From GWF2-33-9 sp964500435 (lineage in GTDB: Bacteria > Bacteroidota > Ignavibacteria > Kapaibacteriales > UBA2268), in the NCBI GenBank assembly GCA_964500435.1, contig CAZCNL010000009.1, forward strand, positions 1 through 64,000: 64,000 nucleotides of DNA, written 5' to 3'. Below are positions 41,510-51,544 of this stretch, piece by piece (within the stretch, counting starts at the first letter, position 1; the number at the start of each line of letters is the position of its first letter). The notes below the pieces were generated by a model, which saw only the letters and a list, made by a program, of their open reading frames with translations, ran no database searches and was not told where the DNA came from. The translations under genes were made by a program, and so were the position numbers.

Positions 41510-42961
41510 ATGAAAAAATTAACATTTATAGCAGCATTAGTCCTTCTTTCTTCGAATGTTTTTGCAGAAGTAATTACTTTACAACAAGCTGTGGATTACG
41601 CTTTGAAAAATAATAATAAAATCAAGCAGTATAATTCAAAACTCGAAGAAAAGAAATATTCAGAATATGAAGCTTATGGCAATTATTTGCCAAAATTCGA
41701 TTTGGTTTCAAGTTATACTCATTTGGACAATCCATTGATGATTGACTTAAATCCAATTCGAGATGCAATGATTACAATGCAATCAGCAAATCAAGTTGAA
41801 TTTGCCAATATTTATAATATAATGAAAGGGAATCCAGCTTTGAGTGACGCACAACGCAACATTTTAAAAACACAATTCAATCAACAACTCAATCAATTAT
41901 TACCTCCTTTCGAAGAAACATTAAAACAACAAGATTACAAAACAGCTACAATTATCGGTGTTCAGCCAATTTTTATGGGTGGTAAAATTATTGCTGGAAG
42001 CAAGTTTGCCGCTGCAGATAAGCATTTATCTGAGATAGAACTTAAACAAATTAAAGATGAAGTTACCAAGGAAGTAACCAAAAAGTATCTTACTGTTCTT
42101 CTTATTTCTGATATCATTAAAGTCCGTAAAGATGTAATAGAATTAGTAACAAAGCATCGAAACCGGGCAATGAAGTTAATGAAAGAAGGGTTAATTGCAA
42201 ATTTCAATGTCTTAAGAGCAGAAGTCGCACTTGCTGAGGCACAGAAAAATTTATCGGAAGATGAAAATAATTTGGACTTAGCTTTGCTTTCGCTTAAAAA
42301 TGAAATGGGAATGGATTTAAATCAAGATATTTCTGTTGAAGGTGAATTAACGTTTAATGAATTTTCTGAAAACCTTTCGGAATTATTAACAATGGCAAAA
42401 GAAAATAATGTTATACTTCAACAAATTGAACAAAGAAAATTACAAGCAGAACAAAAGCATAATGCCGATAGAGCGGCATTTCTGCCTACGTTAGCTGCAT
42501 TCGGCAAATACGAACTTTATCCAGATTATTTATCCGCATTGGAACCGAAATGGGCTTTGGGTTTGTCTTTGAATTTCAATGTTTTCAATGGTTTGAAAGA
42601 TTATAGCAAATATCAATCATCGGCTGCTTTAATCCAAGAGGTTAATTACTTACAAAAAGATGTCGAAGGAAAAATAGAGCTTTTGGTTAATAAAAATTAT
42701 AAAGATGTTATGAATTCAAAAGATAGATATTTCAAAAATCAAAAAAATATAAGTTTAGCAGCTGAAAATTTGAGATTAAATGAAAAAAGATTTGAAAGCA
42801 GCCTTGGAACATCGCTCGAAGTAATTGACGCAAATGTATCTTATGAAAAAACATTGATTGATTCGAAAAAATATCTTTATGATTATTATTGTTCCCTTAC
42901 AGATTTATTTAATACAATAGGAAAAACAAACGACATAGTTCAAATAATTAATAATAAATAG
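41510..42961 (+). CDS. TolC-like outer-membrane efflux protein
   Basis: This 483-aa outer-membrane channel has signal peptide MKKLTFIAALVLLSSNVFA, then VITLQQAVDYALKNNNKIKQ, typical of the first OEP repeat. Two structural repeats of long helices and beta-strands follow, the second with KWALGLSLNFNVFNGLKDYS, matching the conserved 'G..l..plF.G' strand. It is the first gene of a four-gene set with HlyD and two ABC-2 permeases, forming a tripartite export system across both membranes. The divergent spacer to batA (41398-41509) should contain its promoter. Confidence 0.9.
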   Translation: MKKLTFIAALVLLSSNVFAEVITLQQAVDYALKNNNKIKQYNSKLEEKKYSEYEAYGNYLPKFDLVSSYTHLDNPLMIDLNPIRDAMITMQSANQVEFANIYNIMKGNPALSDAQRNILKTQFNQQLNQLLPPFEETLKQQDYKTATIIGVQPIFMGGKIIAGSKFAAADKHLSEIELKQIKDEVTKEVTKKYLTVLLISDIIKVRKDVIELVTKHRNRAMKLMKEGLIANFNVLRAEVALAEAQKNLSEDENNLDLALLSLKNEMGMDLNQDISVEGELTFNEFSENLSELLTMAKENNVILQQIEQRKLQAEQKHNADRAAFLPTLAAFGKYELYPDYLSALEPKWALGLSLNFNVFNGLKDYSKYQSSAALIQEVNYLQKDVEGKIELLVNKNYKDVMNSKDRYFKNQKNISLAAENLRLNEKRFESSLGTSLEVIDANVSYEKTLIDSKKYLYDYYCSLTDLFNTIGKTNDIVQIINNK

Positions 42962-42982
42962 TAAATAATTAAAGGAAATACA

Positions 42983-43966
42983 ATGAAAAAAATAATTAAA
43001 ATTACAGTAATTACCTTGCCTTTCGTTTTAGCTACAATAGGAATAATTTTTTTAATAACAAATTCAAACACCAAAGATGAGCATATCATTACAGGACTTG
43101 TCGAAACAACAACCGTTAATGTTTCTTCGAAAATTCCAGGTAGAATAATAGACTTAAAAGTTAAAGAAGGTGATTTTATTACCAAAGGTCAACTTTTGGC
43201 AAATTTAGAAAGCAAAGAAATGGATGCAAAAGTTGAACAAACGAAAGGACAATTGGAAACAGCAAAGTACAAATATCAAATGGCATTAAATGGTGCTCGA
43301 AATGAAGAAAAAGATGCACTCGAAAAGCTTTATTTGCAAGCAAAACATCAATATGAACTTGCTTCGAAAACTTATGAAAGAATGATGAATCTATATAGAG
43401 ATAGTTTAATTTCAGCTCAGGAAAAAGACGTTTATGAATTTCAGTACAAAGCAGCACTGGAACAAATGAGTGCTGCAAAAGCAAAATATGATATGGCTTT
43501 GAACGGAGCAAGATATGAAGAAATTGCAATGGCAAAAGGTTTATATTATCAAGCAGAAAATGGATACAAAGAAGCTGAAGCTTATCGCAGCGAATTAAAT
43601 ATACTTGCTCCTATAAGCGGACTTTTACAGAAAAAATTAGTAAACATAGGCGAAGTGATTTCGAGCGGATATCCAATATTTTCAATCATTGATTTATCAG
43701 ATATTTGGGTTTCAATTCAAATCAAAGAAAACGAAATGAACGGAATTAAGTTAGGCGATGAATTTTATGGGAAAGTTAAAGCACTTAGTAATAAAAAATA
43801 TAAATTCAAAGTTGCTTACATTTCTTCAATGGGTGATTTCGCAAATTGGCGTCCAACAAATCAAAAAGGTGAATTCGACATCCGCACATTCGAAATACGA
43901 TTACGACCAGTATCTTCTATTGATGGTCTTATGCCCGGAATGACTGTTGAAATTAAATTGAAATAA
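42983..43966 (+). CDS. HlyD-family membrane fusion protein
   Basis: This 327-aa periplasmic adaptor has one N-terminal membrane anchor (about 5-28, VITLPFVLATIGIIFLITNS). A biotinyl-lipoyl half is seen in GRIIDLKVKEGDFITKGQLL. Then comes a coiled-coil hairpin in which MALNGAR-EE occurs twice, at about residues 92 and 172, showing an internal duplication. The second lipoyl half is in LNILAPISGLLQKKLVNIGE, and a beta-barrel follows. An AAAGGAA site precedes the ATG. It bridges the TolC-like gene product upstream and the permeases, which start 3 bases downstream. Confidence 0.9.
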   Translation: MKKIIKITVITLPFVLATIGIIFLITNSNTKDEHIITGLVETTTVNVSSKIPGRIIDLKVKEGDFITKGQLLANLESKEMDAKVEQTKGQLETAKYKYQMALNGARNEEKDALEKLYLQAKHQYELASKTYERMMNLYRDSLISAQEKDVYEFQYKAALEQMSAAKAKYDMALNGARYEEIAMAKGLYYQAENGYKEAEAYRSELNILAPISGLLQKKLVNIGEVISSGYPIFSIIDLSDIWVSIQIKENEMNGIKLGDEFYGKVKALSNKKYKFKVAYISSMGDFANWRPTNQKGEFDIRTFEIRLRPVSSIDGLMPGMTVEIKLK

Positions 43967-43968
43967 AG

Positions 43969-45156
43969 ATGGAAAAATATGCTTATATTTTTTGGAAAAT
44001 TGTTCGTGATGAATTTAGAAAAATCACCGAAAGTAAAGTAACTATAATACTTTACAGCATTGTTCCCTTACTAATTTTTTTCTCTTTCTCATTGGTTTAT
44101 AAAAATGAAATTGTAACAGAAATTCCCATTGCAATTTATGACGAGGACAAATCGGATTTAACTCGGAGCATTGAAAAAATGATTGAGTCCGCTTCTTCAA
44201 TGCGAATTGCTTATTACGCAAATTCAATGGAAGAAGTCAAAGATTTATTTAAGAGAAATAAAATTCATTCAGCTTTTTATTTCCCAAATGATTTTAGCTC
44301 TAAAATTAAATCGGGCAAACAAAGTAAAGCAGTAATGTTTATTAATTCAAGCAACTTAATTATTAGCAATAGCTTACTCAACGATGGAACAAAAATATTG
44401 AAAACTGTTAATGCTGGAATCTTAATGAAAAAGTTGCAATCTGCGGGTTTGACTGAAAAGCAAGCAATGAATATTCTAAATCCAATACGAGTTGAATCTA
44501 ATATACTTTACAACAAAAATTATAGCTACATAACTTATTTAATTCCGGGTTTAACTACTTTTACTTTGATGATGATAATAATAATGGGTGCTATTCCAAT
44601 AATCAACGAAAATATTGAAGACGAAGATTTTAAGCAAACATACAAATTAACGGGATTCAAGATTACACCAATATTAATTGGAAAAGCATTACCACACCTT
44701 ACTTTTCATTTGAGCAATATGTTTATTTTAATTGGAATAATTTTCCCACTTTTTCACGTTTATTCGCAAGCAAATATATTCGTGGTGATTGGCTTTTTAT
44801 TTTTATTTGAACTTGTAAGTTTTTCCTTTGGAATGATGCTATCCTCTTTAGTGCCACAAAGAGTATTTGCCACAGAGGTTGCTTTATTCATTCTTACCCC
44901 AGCATTTATTTATAGCGGGCTAACGTTCCCATTGTGGGCAATGCCAAAAATTCACCAATTAATTGCTCATTTAATTCCTTATACATATTTTTTGTCGGGA
45001 TTTGTCAAAATATTTATAATGGATGCTGAATTCGTTTATTTTAAAAATGATACTTTGATTTTGCTTTTATTTTTAACAATTTCATTGTTAATCACTATAA
45101 TTTCCTTTAAAATTCGATTAAGAAAAATAAAAAAAGAATTATATGAAATGGTTTAA
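43969..45156 (+). CDS. ABC-2 type permease, first of pair
   Basis: This 395-aa inner-membrane permease resembles YhhJ/YbhS. TM1 lies at about 24-43 (VTIILYSIVPLLIFFSFSLV), then a large periplasmic domain (about 45-195), then five C-terminal helices from LTTFTLMMIIIMGAIPIINE to LLLFLTISLLITIISFKIRL. The conserved ABC-2 segment ends in GLTFPLWAMPK. It overlaps the next permease gene by 14 bases. The pair would form a heterodimeric exporter with HlyD and TolC, but no ATPase gene is present in the cluster. Confidence 0.88.
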   Translation: MEKYAYIFWKIVRDEFRKITESKVTIILYSIVPLLIFFSFSLVYKNEIVTEIPIAIYDEDKSDLTRSIEKMIESASSMRIAYYANSMEEVKDLFKRNKIHSAFYFPNDFSSKIKSGKQSKAVMFINSSNLIISNSLLNDGTKILKTVNAGILMKKLQSAGLTEKQAMNILNPIRVESNILYNKNYSYITYLIPGLTTFTLMMIIIMGAIPIINENIEDEDFKQTYKLTGFKITPILIGKALPHLTFHLSNMFILIGIIFPLFHVYSQANIFVVIGFLFLFELVSFSFGMMLSSLVPQRVFATEVALFILTPAFIYSGLTFPLWAMPKIHQLIAHLIPYTYFLSGFVKIFIMDAEFVYFKNDTLILLLFLTISLLITIISFKIRLRKIKKELYEMV

Positions 45157-46315
45157 AAATACATTAAATGTATTAAAGCGAGAAATAAATATAATCGCAA
45201 ATGATAAAGATTTGCTCTTGATGCTTATTGCTGCACCTCTTTTTTATTCTCTGTTTTATGGCACAATGTACATTGATAAAACAGAAGAAAAAGTTCCTGT
45301 TGCCGTGTTAGATATAGATAAATCAACTACTTCCGAAAATTTTATTAAAGATTTGAATGCTCACCAATTAATCAATGTAACAAAACAAATTGATGATGCA
45401 AGCTTAATCAAAGATTTACTCATAAAGGAAGAAGTTCAAGGTGTAATTGTTATACCTGAAAACTTTTCGCAAGATTTGAAATTTTTACGTGGTACAACAA
45501 TTAAAATCTTTTTGAATACTCATCGATTTTTGCATTCAAATGATTTGAATAAAGCAGTGAATGAAATTGCTTTAACAAAAGGGCAAGAAATCAAAGTTAA
45601 TATCTTTACGGCAAAGGGTTATAATTTAGAACAAACTGAGGAAATTAGCACACCAATGAAAGATGAAATACATTTTTTATTTAACCCAAGCGAAACATAT
45701 GGGGATTTTTTAATTCCCGCAATTCTTGTCTTAGTTCTTCAACAAACCTTACTGTTCGGATTGACTCAATCAATAGCTAAAGAAAAAGAAGCAAAAACAA
45801 TGGACGAACTGTATAATTTTGCTAATAACAATATTTCATCTATTTTAATCGGCAAATCGTTTTTTTATATTGCTTTATATATGATTTACGCATTAGTCTT
45901 TTATACCGTTCATTTCCATCTATTTAAAATCCCCTTCAAAGGAAGCATTTTCACTTTAGCTTTAACGACCTTTTTACTTTTAGCAACAATTTCCATTCTT
46001 TCATTAATTATAGGAAGTTTTTTCAGTAAAAAAGTTTATGCATTAATTTTTATGTCTTTCACCTCATATCCATTATTTTTCTTTACAGGTTATACTTGGC
46101 CAATATTTGCAATGCCAAAAATTATTCAATATATCTCGTACATTGTGCCAACAACGCCCTATATGCAATCTATGAATAGAATTATTAATATGGGAGCAAG
46201 TATAAAAGACATTACTCCAGAAATAATTAATTTATCTTTATTATTAAGTTTATTTGTTTTCTTAGCTGTAGTAAGGTTTTATACAATTAGAAAAAAAATT
46301 GAAGTTGACGTTTGA
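45143..46315 (+). CDS. ABC-2 type permease, second of pair
   Basis: This 390-aa permease has the same layout as its neighbour: TM1 about 25-42, a periplasmic domain (IDKTEEKVPVAVLDIDKSTT onward), then five helices from FLIPAILVLVLQQTLLFGLT to the C-terminus, with FFTGYTWPIFAMPK matching the neighbour's conserved GLTFPLWAMPK. The two are diverged paralogues. The 14-base overlap indicates coupled synthesis. In E. coli-type systems (yhiI-rbbA-yhhJ, ybhGFSR) an ABC ATPase gene accompanies them. Here it must be encoded elsewhere, or the permeases work differently. The 182-base gap after it contains a GC-rich patch. Confidence 0.88.
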   Translation: MKWFKNTLNVLKREINIIANDKDLLLMLIAAPLFYSLFYGTMYIDKTEEKVPVAVLDIDKSTTSENFIKDLNAHQLINVTKQIDDASLIKDLLIKEEVQGVIVIPENFSQDLKFLRGTTIKIFLNTHRFLHSNDLNKAVNEIALTKGQEIKVNIFTAKGYNLEQTEEISTPMKDEIHFLFNPSETYGDFLIPAILVLVLQQTLLFGLTQSIAKEKEAKTMDELYNFANNNISSILIGKSFFYIALYMIYALVFYTVHFHLFKIPFKGSIFTLALTTFLLLATISILSLIIGSFFSKKVYALIFMSFTSYPLFFFTGYTWPIFAMPKIIQYISYIVPTTPYMQSMNRIINMGASIKDITPEIINLSLLLSLFVFLAVVRFYTIRKKIEVDV

Positions 46316-46411
46316 AAATAACTCGAATGAATAAGTACTTTTTTTTAATTTTGTTAAAAAGATTTTATTATTAATAGTATAAAATTTCCATTAACAAGGG
46401 GGTGATGCCAG

Positions 46412-46477
46412 TTGGGAGAAAACAAGAAATACACCGCAAAAGAAATTTTGAACAAAGGAAGGGTGGGAGGGCTATAA
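46412..46477 (+). CDS. Possible 21-aa peptide ahead of the M16 peptidase
   Basis: In an otherwise AT-rich spacer, a GC-rich patch holds AAGGGGGTG (46396-46404), a very strong Shine-Dalgarno-like run. Seven bases later TTG 46412 opens a frame reading LGENKKYTAKEILNKGRVGG plus a final Leu, then TAA. An ATG at 46405 in another frame gives a basic 26-aa alternative (MPVGRKQEIHRKRNF...). The first peptide looks like a short amphipathic helix with a Gly-Gly end. It may be a real peptide, a leader, or chance within a structured RNA. No family was recognised. Confidence 0.3.
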   Translation: MGENKKYTAKEILNKGRVGGL

Positions 46478-46509
46478 GTTCGTAATTTTGTATTTTATTG
46501 CAATATCAA

Positions 46510-47745
46510 ATGATTAAAAACAACTTGACACAAGTAGAATTACCTAATGGAATTCGTTTACTTTACGACAATATTCCCGGATATCGTTCATTTATATTGA
46601 GCATCAGTGTACTTATTGGTTCTCGTCAAGACCCAAAAGGCAAAGAAGGTTTGGCTCATTTTATCGAACATCAACTTTTCCGACGAAATCAAAAATATTC
46701 ATACACCAAAATAGCTCGTGAGTTCGAAAAAACCGGTACTTTATACAATGCATTTACGGAACACGAAATAACTGTCTTTTATCTTAAATCCTTGAACGAG
46801 AATTTTAATAAAGTTTATCACTTGCTCTCTGATTTCATTATCTGCCCCGTTTTTAACAAAAGTGATTATTTAAAAGAAAAAAAGATTATTTTAGAAGAAA
46901 TTAAGTCTTATCAAGATGACCCTGAAGAATATATTTTTGATTTAGGAAACGAAATCGTTTACCCCAAACACCCTCTCGGCAGATTGATTACTGGAACTGA
47001 GAAAACGCTTGAAAATATTTCACTTGATGATTTAATCACACATTTTAATACTTATTATAACTCCAAAAACATAGTTATTTCGCTTGTCGGCGATATTCCT
47101 TTTGAACAATTTTATGAGATTACTGCTGAAATTTTTAATGATTTCAAATCAGGTGAAGAAGTAACAAATAATGAAAAACTACCACCAATCAAAACTAAAG
47201 AGAAAATCTACCGTAAAAATATTGAACAATCTCATATTTTATTACTAAAAAGAATTGATAATATTTCTCATGATTATATTTTGAAACTTAAATTACTTTC
47301 ATACTTTTTGGGTGAAAGTCCAAGTTCGCTGATATATCATTCTTTAAGAGAAAAATCTGCCTTAGTTTATAATATTTTTTCAAATTTAGAACAATACAAA
47401 GATACAAATGTACTGCAAATTTATTTTGCAACAGATAAAGAGCAAATCGAAAAAAGTTTTAAAATTCTTGACACTATATTCCATAAAATTATAGACCAAA
47501 AAGTTTCAAAAGAGCTTTTTCAAATATCAAAAAATGCCATGATTGCCCAACATATATACAAAATGGAACTGCCTTATGAAAGAATGATGAACGACATCCG
47601 TGCAATTCAGTTAAACGAAAGCTATTCTTATATTTCTCATTTCATAGATAAAATTAAGTCTATTTCCTTTAATGAATTTATACAATTCTCGTCAAATTTA
47701 CTCTCACAAAACGATTGGTCAAAAGTTCAGTTTTTACAAAAATAA
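46510..47745 (+). CDS. M16-family zinc peptidase
   Basis: This 411-aa inverted-zincin peptidase has the HxxEH motif in GLAHFIEHQLFRRNQ (His and Glu, about 47-52) and the third ligand Glu about 75 residues later in ILEEIKSYQDDPEEYIFD. The second, non-catalytic M16 domain (about 210-400) contains SPSSLIYHSLREKSALVYNI, the conserved substrate-binding 'R/Y' region. Length matches the single-chain processing-peptidase-like M16B type. ATG 46510 is preferred to the in-frame TTG 46498; neither has a clear Shine-Dalgarno. The substrate is unknown. M16 peptidases process presequences and RiPP-like peptides, which makes the short ORF just upstream of interest. Confidence 0.88.
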   Translation: MIKNNLTQVELPNGIRLLYDNIPGYRSFILSISVLIGSRQDPKGKEGLAHFIEHQLFRRNQKYSYTKIAREFEKTGTLYNAFTEHEITVFYLKSLNENFNKVYHLLSDFIICPVFNKSDYLKEKKIILEEIKSYQDDPEEYIFDLGNEIVYPKHPLGRLITGTEKTLENISLDDLITHFNTYYNSKNIVISLVGDIPFEQFYEITAEIFNDFKSGEEVTNNEKLPPIKTKEKIYRKNIEQSHILLLKRIDNISHDYILKLKLLSYFLGESPSSLIYHSLREKSALVYNIFSNLEQYKDTNVLQIYFATDKEQIEKSFKILDTIFHKIIDQKVSKELFQISKNAMIAQHIYKMELPYERMMNDIRAIQLNESYSYISHFIDKIKSISFNEFIQFSSNLLSQNDWSKVQFLQK

Positions 47746-47826
47746 TTCTTTTACGTTTTTTTAATATTATTTGCTTTTTTCATATTTTTTTATTAAATTA
47801 AAATTAAAATTTATGAGATTGGAAAT

Positions 47827-50800
47827 ATGAAAGATGAGTTTACTAATTTAAATAAAGAGAATAACAATAAAACCCGCTATATTCTTTCTTTTGTGCTGTT
47901 TCTTATTATTATCGTTATATCTTATCTTTTTTATCTTTCATCTTTAAAACAAAGCTTCGAGAAGGAAATATATTCATATTTACAATCAAATACTAAATTT
48001 AAAGAAATATCTATTGTTCAATGGAGAAAAGAAAAGTTACGTGCTGCAAACTTGCTCGCAAATAACAAAACTGCTAAACAACTTGTTAGGCAGTATTTCC
48101 TTGAACCAAACAATACTCAAAATACTCAAAAATTAAAAGATTTTTTAAAAACTATATTTTTAAATTATGAATATGATGCTGTTTTTCTTTTAGATACAAA
48201 TTATAAAAAAATTATTATCAGTTCAAAATACTCTGAAGAAAGACCAATATCTTATCTTTCAAAGGAATCAGATTCAATTGTAAGAACAGGCAAAATTGCT
48301 TTCCAAGGATTTTATTTTAATGGAACAAATGATATAGTAGTTATGAAACTTATTGTTCCATATTTAAAAAATGATGACAGTAAAGAAGTAATCGGTTCCA
48401 TAGCGCTGCGAATTAATGCCAATGACTACATTATTCCCTTTTTGGCTAATTCCCCATCTGGAAGAAAAACCGAAGAATCAATTTTATTTGCAAAAACCAA
48501 GGATTCTGTTTTATTGTTGAATAAATTTGCTTCCAAAGGAGTTTATTTCAAATTTCCACTGACAAGCAAAGATTTACCTGAAGCGGTGTTTGTTACAAGT
48601 AATAAAAGCCATCTGATTGGTATAGATTATAAAGGTAATAAAATCTATGCTTTTTGTTCGAAAGTTCCAAATTCGAGTTGGTATTTGCTAACTAAAATAA
48701 ACAAAGATGAAGCACTTCAAGATTTTTATAAAGATGTATGGCTTTTTAGTGTAACTCTCATAGTTATAATTATTTCAATTGGTTTAATTTTAATATATTT
48801 TTATCGGAACCAGCAAGAAAAGTATGCAAAGCAAAGATTGCAAGATATCGAGACTATTAAAAAAAGTGAAGAGAACCTTTCTATTACATTAAAATCAATT
48901 GGTGACGGTGTTCTTGCAACTGATATGAAAGGTAATATTACACTAATGAATCCAGTCGCAGAAAAACTCACAGGTTGGAAATTTGAAGAAGCTAAAGGCA
49001 AGCCGCTGAATTCAATTTTTAAAATAGTAAATTCAGTAACTCGAGAACCAGCAATTAATCCCGTTGATATTGTTAAAGAAAAAGGATTAGTCGTCGGTCT
49101 TGCTAATCATACATTATTAATTTCAAAAGATGGGACAGAATATCATATCGCTGATAGTGCGGCACCTATTAAAAACGATAAAGGTGATATCTTAGGTATT
49201 ATATTAGTTTTTTCGGATGTTTCAGAAAAATATCGATTACAACAAAAAATTTTTGAAAGTGAAGAAAAATATCGCCTCGCTTTCAAAACAAACCCCGATT
49301 CAATCAATATTACTAAAATGGACGGCACTTATGTTGATATTAATCAAGGTTTTACAAATATTACTGGATATACCGAAGAAGAAGTAATTGGCAAAAGTTC
49401 ACTCGAATTAAATATTTGGGCTAACCCAAAAGATAGACAAAAACTTGTCGACGATCTTAAATCCAAAGGATATTGTAATAATTTGGAGGCAGAATTTAGA
49501 TGCAAAGATGGTTCAATTAGAATTGGTTTGATGTCTGCGTCAATTATTATGATAAATAATGAACCGCACATTATATCCATAACTCGGGACATCTCCAACC
49601 TTAAAAGAATTGAAAATGAATTAAAGGAAAGTGAAGAAAAATTTAGAACAGTTGCAGAAACAGCTTCTACTGCAATTTTTATATATAAAGAGAAATTTTT
49701 ATATATTAATCGTTATGCACAAAGTATGACCGAATATTCACCTGAAGAAATTATTCAATTAAACGTTTGGGATATTGTCCATCCTGATTTTAAGGAATTA
49801 ATCGAAGAACGTGCAAAAGCACGAATAGCCGGAGAAAATATAATTTCACGATATGAGTTTCCAATTGTTACTAAATCAGGTAAAACACGATGGTTGGATT
49901 TCACTTCGGGTATTATCAACTTCCAAGGTGAGCGTGCGGCAATCGGAACTGCTTATGATATAACTGATAAAAAGAATTTTGAAGTGGAGTTAATCAAATC
50001 CGAAAGAACTTATAAAGGTATCATTAATAGCATCAATGAAGCTGTTTACATCCAAGACGAAGATGGAACTTTCTTGTTTGTAAATAATGCCGCCGAAAAA
50101 ATGTATGGTTTCCCAAAAGATTATTTTATCGGGAAAAATCCAGCTATTATTTCTGCTCCGAACAAGAATAATATTGAAGAAGTGGCTTTATTAGTCAAAA
50201 AGGCTTATAATGGTGAACCACAGAAATTTAACTTCTGGGGCTTACGCTCTGATGGTTCAATTTTCCCAAAAATTGTCAGCGTTACGCCAGGAGAATTCTT
50301 TGGGAAAAAAGTTGTTATTGCTGTTGCTCGTGATATTACCGAAACATATAATTTAATAGAAGAACTAAAAATTGCAAAAGAAAAAGCTGAAGAAAGCGAA
50401 AAATTAAAATCCGCCTTTTTAGCTAATATGAGCCACGAAATTCGTACTCCTATGAATGGAATCATTGGTTTTTCGCAATTGCTAACTATTCCTAACGTGT
50501 CCGATTCACACCGTATCGAATATGCTCAAATTTTGAATAATAGTTGTAACAGACTTTTAAACACAGTTAATGATATCTTAGACATTTCCAAAATTGATGC
50601 TAAACAAGTTCAAATAAACGAAAATCCCTTTTACGTAAAAGACATTTTCCAAGAACTTTATGAAATTCACTCCAAGTCATTATCAACAAGTAAAATTCAG
50701 TTTTCATATTTTATTGATAATAAGTTATCAAATATTAAAATCATTAGTGATAATCAAAAGACCTATCAAATATTAAATAATTTGATTAATAATGCTTTAA

Positions 50801-51522
50801 AATTCACAAAACAAGGTAGCGTTGAATATGGAGTAACTTTAAAAGATAATTTTGTTGAATTTTACGTCAAAGATACTGGTGAAGGTATTGCAAGCGATGC
50901 GATTAGCAAAATTTTCGACAGATTTGTCCAAGAAAATTCATCTATTTCAAGAGGGCACGAAGGCTCCGGATTAGGCCTTTCTATTGCAAAAGGATTAGTT
51001 GAATTGCTGGGTGGACAAATATGGGTCGAATCCATAAAAGGAAATGGTTCCACATTTTATTTCACAATTCCTTTTAAACAATTTGAAGAAGAAGAAAAGG
51101 AATATATCAATATTCAGGAGTTTGATAATTTTGATATAAAGATTTTTGAAAATGCAAAAATTTTAATTGCCGAAGATGATAATATTAATTTTATTTACTT
51201 AAAGAAAATAATATCTGATAAATTTAATCCAATTATTTTAAGAGCGACGACCGGCAAGGAAGCAGTCGAACTCTATAAAGAGAATCCAGACATTTGCTGC
51301 ATATTTATGGATTTGAAAATGCCCGAAATGAATGGTATCGAAGCAACAAAAGCTCTTCGAGATATGAATACGAGTGTTCCAATAATTGCAATTACAGCGT
51401 TAGTTTTGGAAGAAGATAAAGCTGCAGCACTCGATGCTGGTTGTAATGATTTTATAACTAAGCCAATTAATACTGAAATATTATTGAAAAAAATTCGTAA
51501 ATATATGAAGAATATTGATTAA
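47827..51522 (+). CDS. Hybrid sensor histidine kinase with Cache, four PAS and receiver domains
   Basis: This 1231-aa membrane kinase has TM1 (about 18-40), a periplasmic Cache-like sensor (about 42-302) and TM2 (about 303-325). Four PAS domains start near residues 350, 479, 602 and 726, each led by an 'E..yr.af' helix. HisKA follows with phospho-His870 in FLANMSHEIRTPMNG, then HATPase boxes (LNNLINNALKFT, VKDTGEGIASDA, GSGLGLSIAKGL). The receiver (about 1110-1228) has LIAEDDNINF, the phospho-acceptor Asp1162 in IFMDLKMPEMNG and Lys in FITKPINTE. No HPt or DNA-binding partner is adjacent, so the output is unknown. Confidence 0.93.
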   Translation: MKDEFTNLNKENNNKTRYILSFVLFLIIIVISYLFYLSSLKQSFEKEIYSYLQSNTKFKEISIVQWRKEKLRAANLLANNKTAKQLVRQYFLEPNNTQNTQKLKDFLKTIFLNYEYDAVFLLDTNYKKIIISSKYSEERPISYLSKESDSIVRTGKIAFQGFYFNGTNDIVVMKLIVPYLKNDDSKEVIGSIALRINANDYIIPFLANSPSGRKTEESILFAKTKDSVLLLNKFASKGVYFKFPLTSKDLPEAVFVTSNKSHLIGIDYKGNKIYAFCSKVPNSSWYLLTKINKDEALQDFYKDVWLFSVTLIVIIISIGLILIYFYRNQQEKYAKQRLQDIETIKKSEENLSITLKSIGDGVLATDMKGNITLMNPVAEKLTGWKFEEAKGKPLNSIFKIVNSVTREPAINPVDIVKEKGLVVGLANHTLLISKDGTEYHIADSAAPIKNDKGDILGIILVFSDVSEKYRLQQKIFESEEKYRLAFKTNPDSINITKMDGTYVDINQGFTNITGYTEEEVIGKSSLELNIWANPKDRQKLVDDLKSKGYCNNLEAEFRCKDGSIRIGLMSASIIMINNEPHIISITRDISNLKRIENELKESEEKFRTVAETASTAIFIYKEKFLYINRYAQSMTEYSPEEIIQLNVWDIVHPDFKELIEERAKARIAGENIISRYEFPIVTKSGKTRWLDFTSGIINFQGERAAIGTAYDITDKKNFEVELIKSERTYKGIINSINEAVYIQDEDGTFLFVNNAAEKMYGFPKDYFIGKNPAIISAPNKNNIEEVALLVKKAYNGEPQKFNFWGLRSDGSIFPKIVSVTPGEFFGKKVVIAVARDITETYNLIEELKIAKEKAEESEKLKSAFLANMSHEIRTPMNGIIGFSQLLTIPNVSDSHRIEYAQILNNSCNRLLNTVNDILDISKIDAKQVQINENPFYVKDIFQELYEIHSKSLSTSKIQFSYFIDNKLSNIKIISDNQKTYQILNNLINNALKFTKQGSVEYGVTLKDNFVEFYVKDTGEGIASDAISKIFDRFVQENSSISRGHEGSGLGLSIAKGLVELLGGQIWVESIKGNGSTFYFTIPFKQFEEEEKEYINIQEFDNFDIKIFENAKILIAEDDNINFIYLKKIISDKFNPIILRATTGKEAVELYKENPDICCIFMDLKMPEMNGIEATKALRDMNTSVPIIAITALVLEEDKAAALDAGCNDFITKPINTEILLKKIRKYMKNID

Positions 51523-51544
51523 TAATAAAAATGGAGTATAAATT

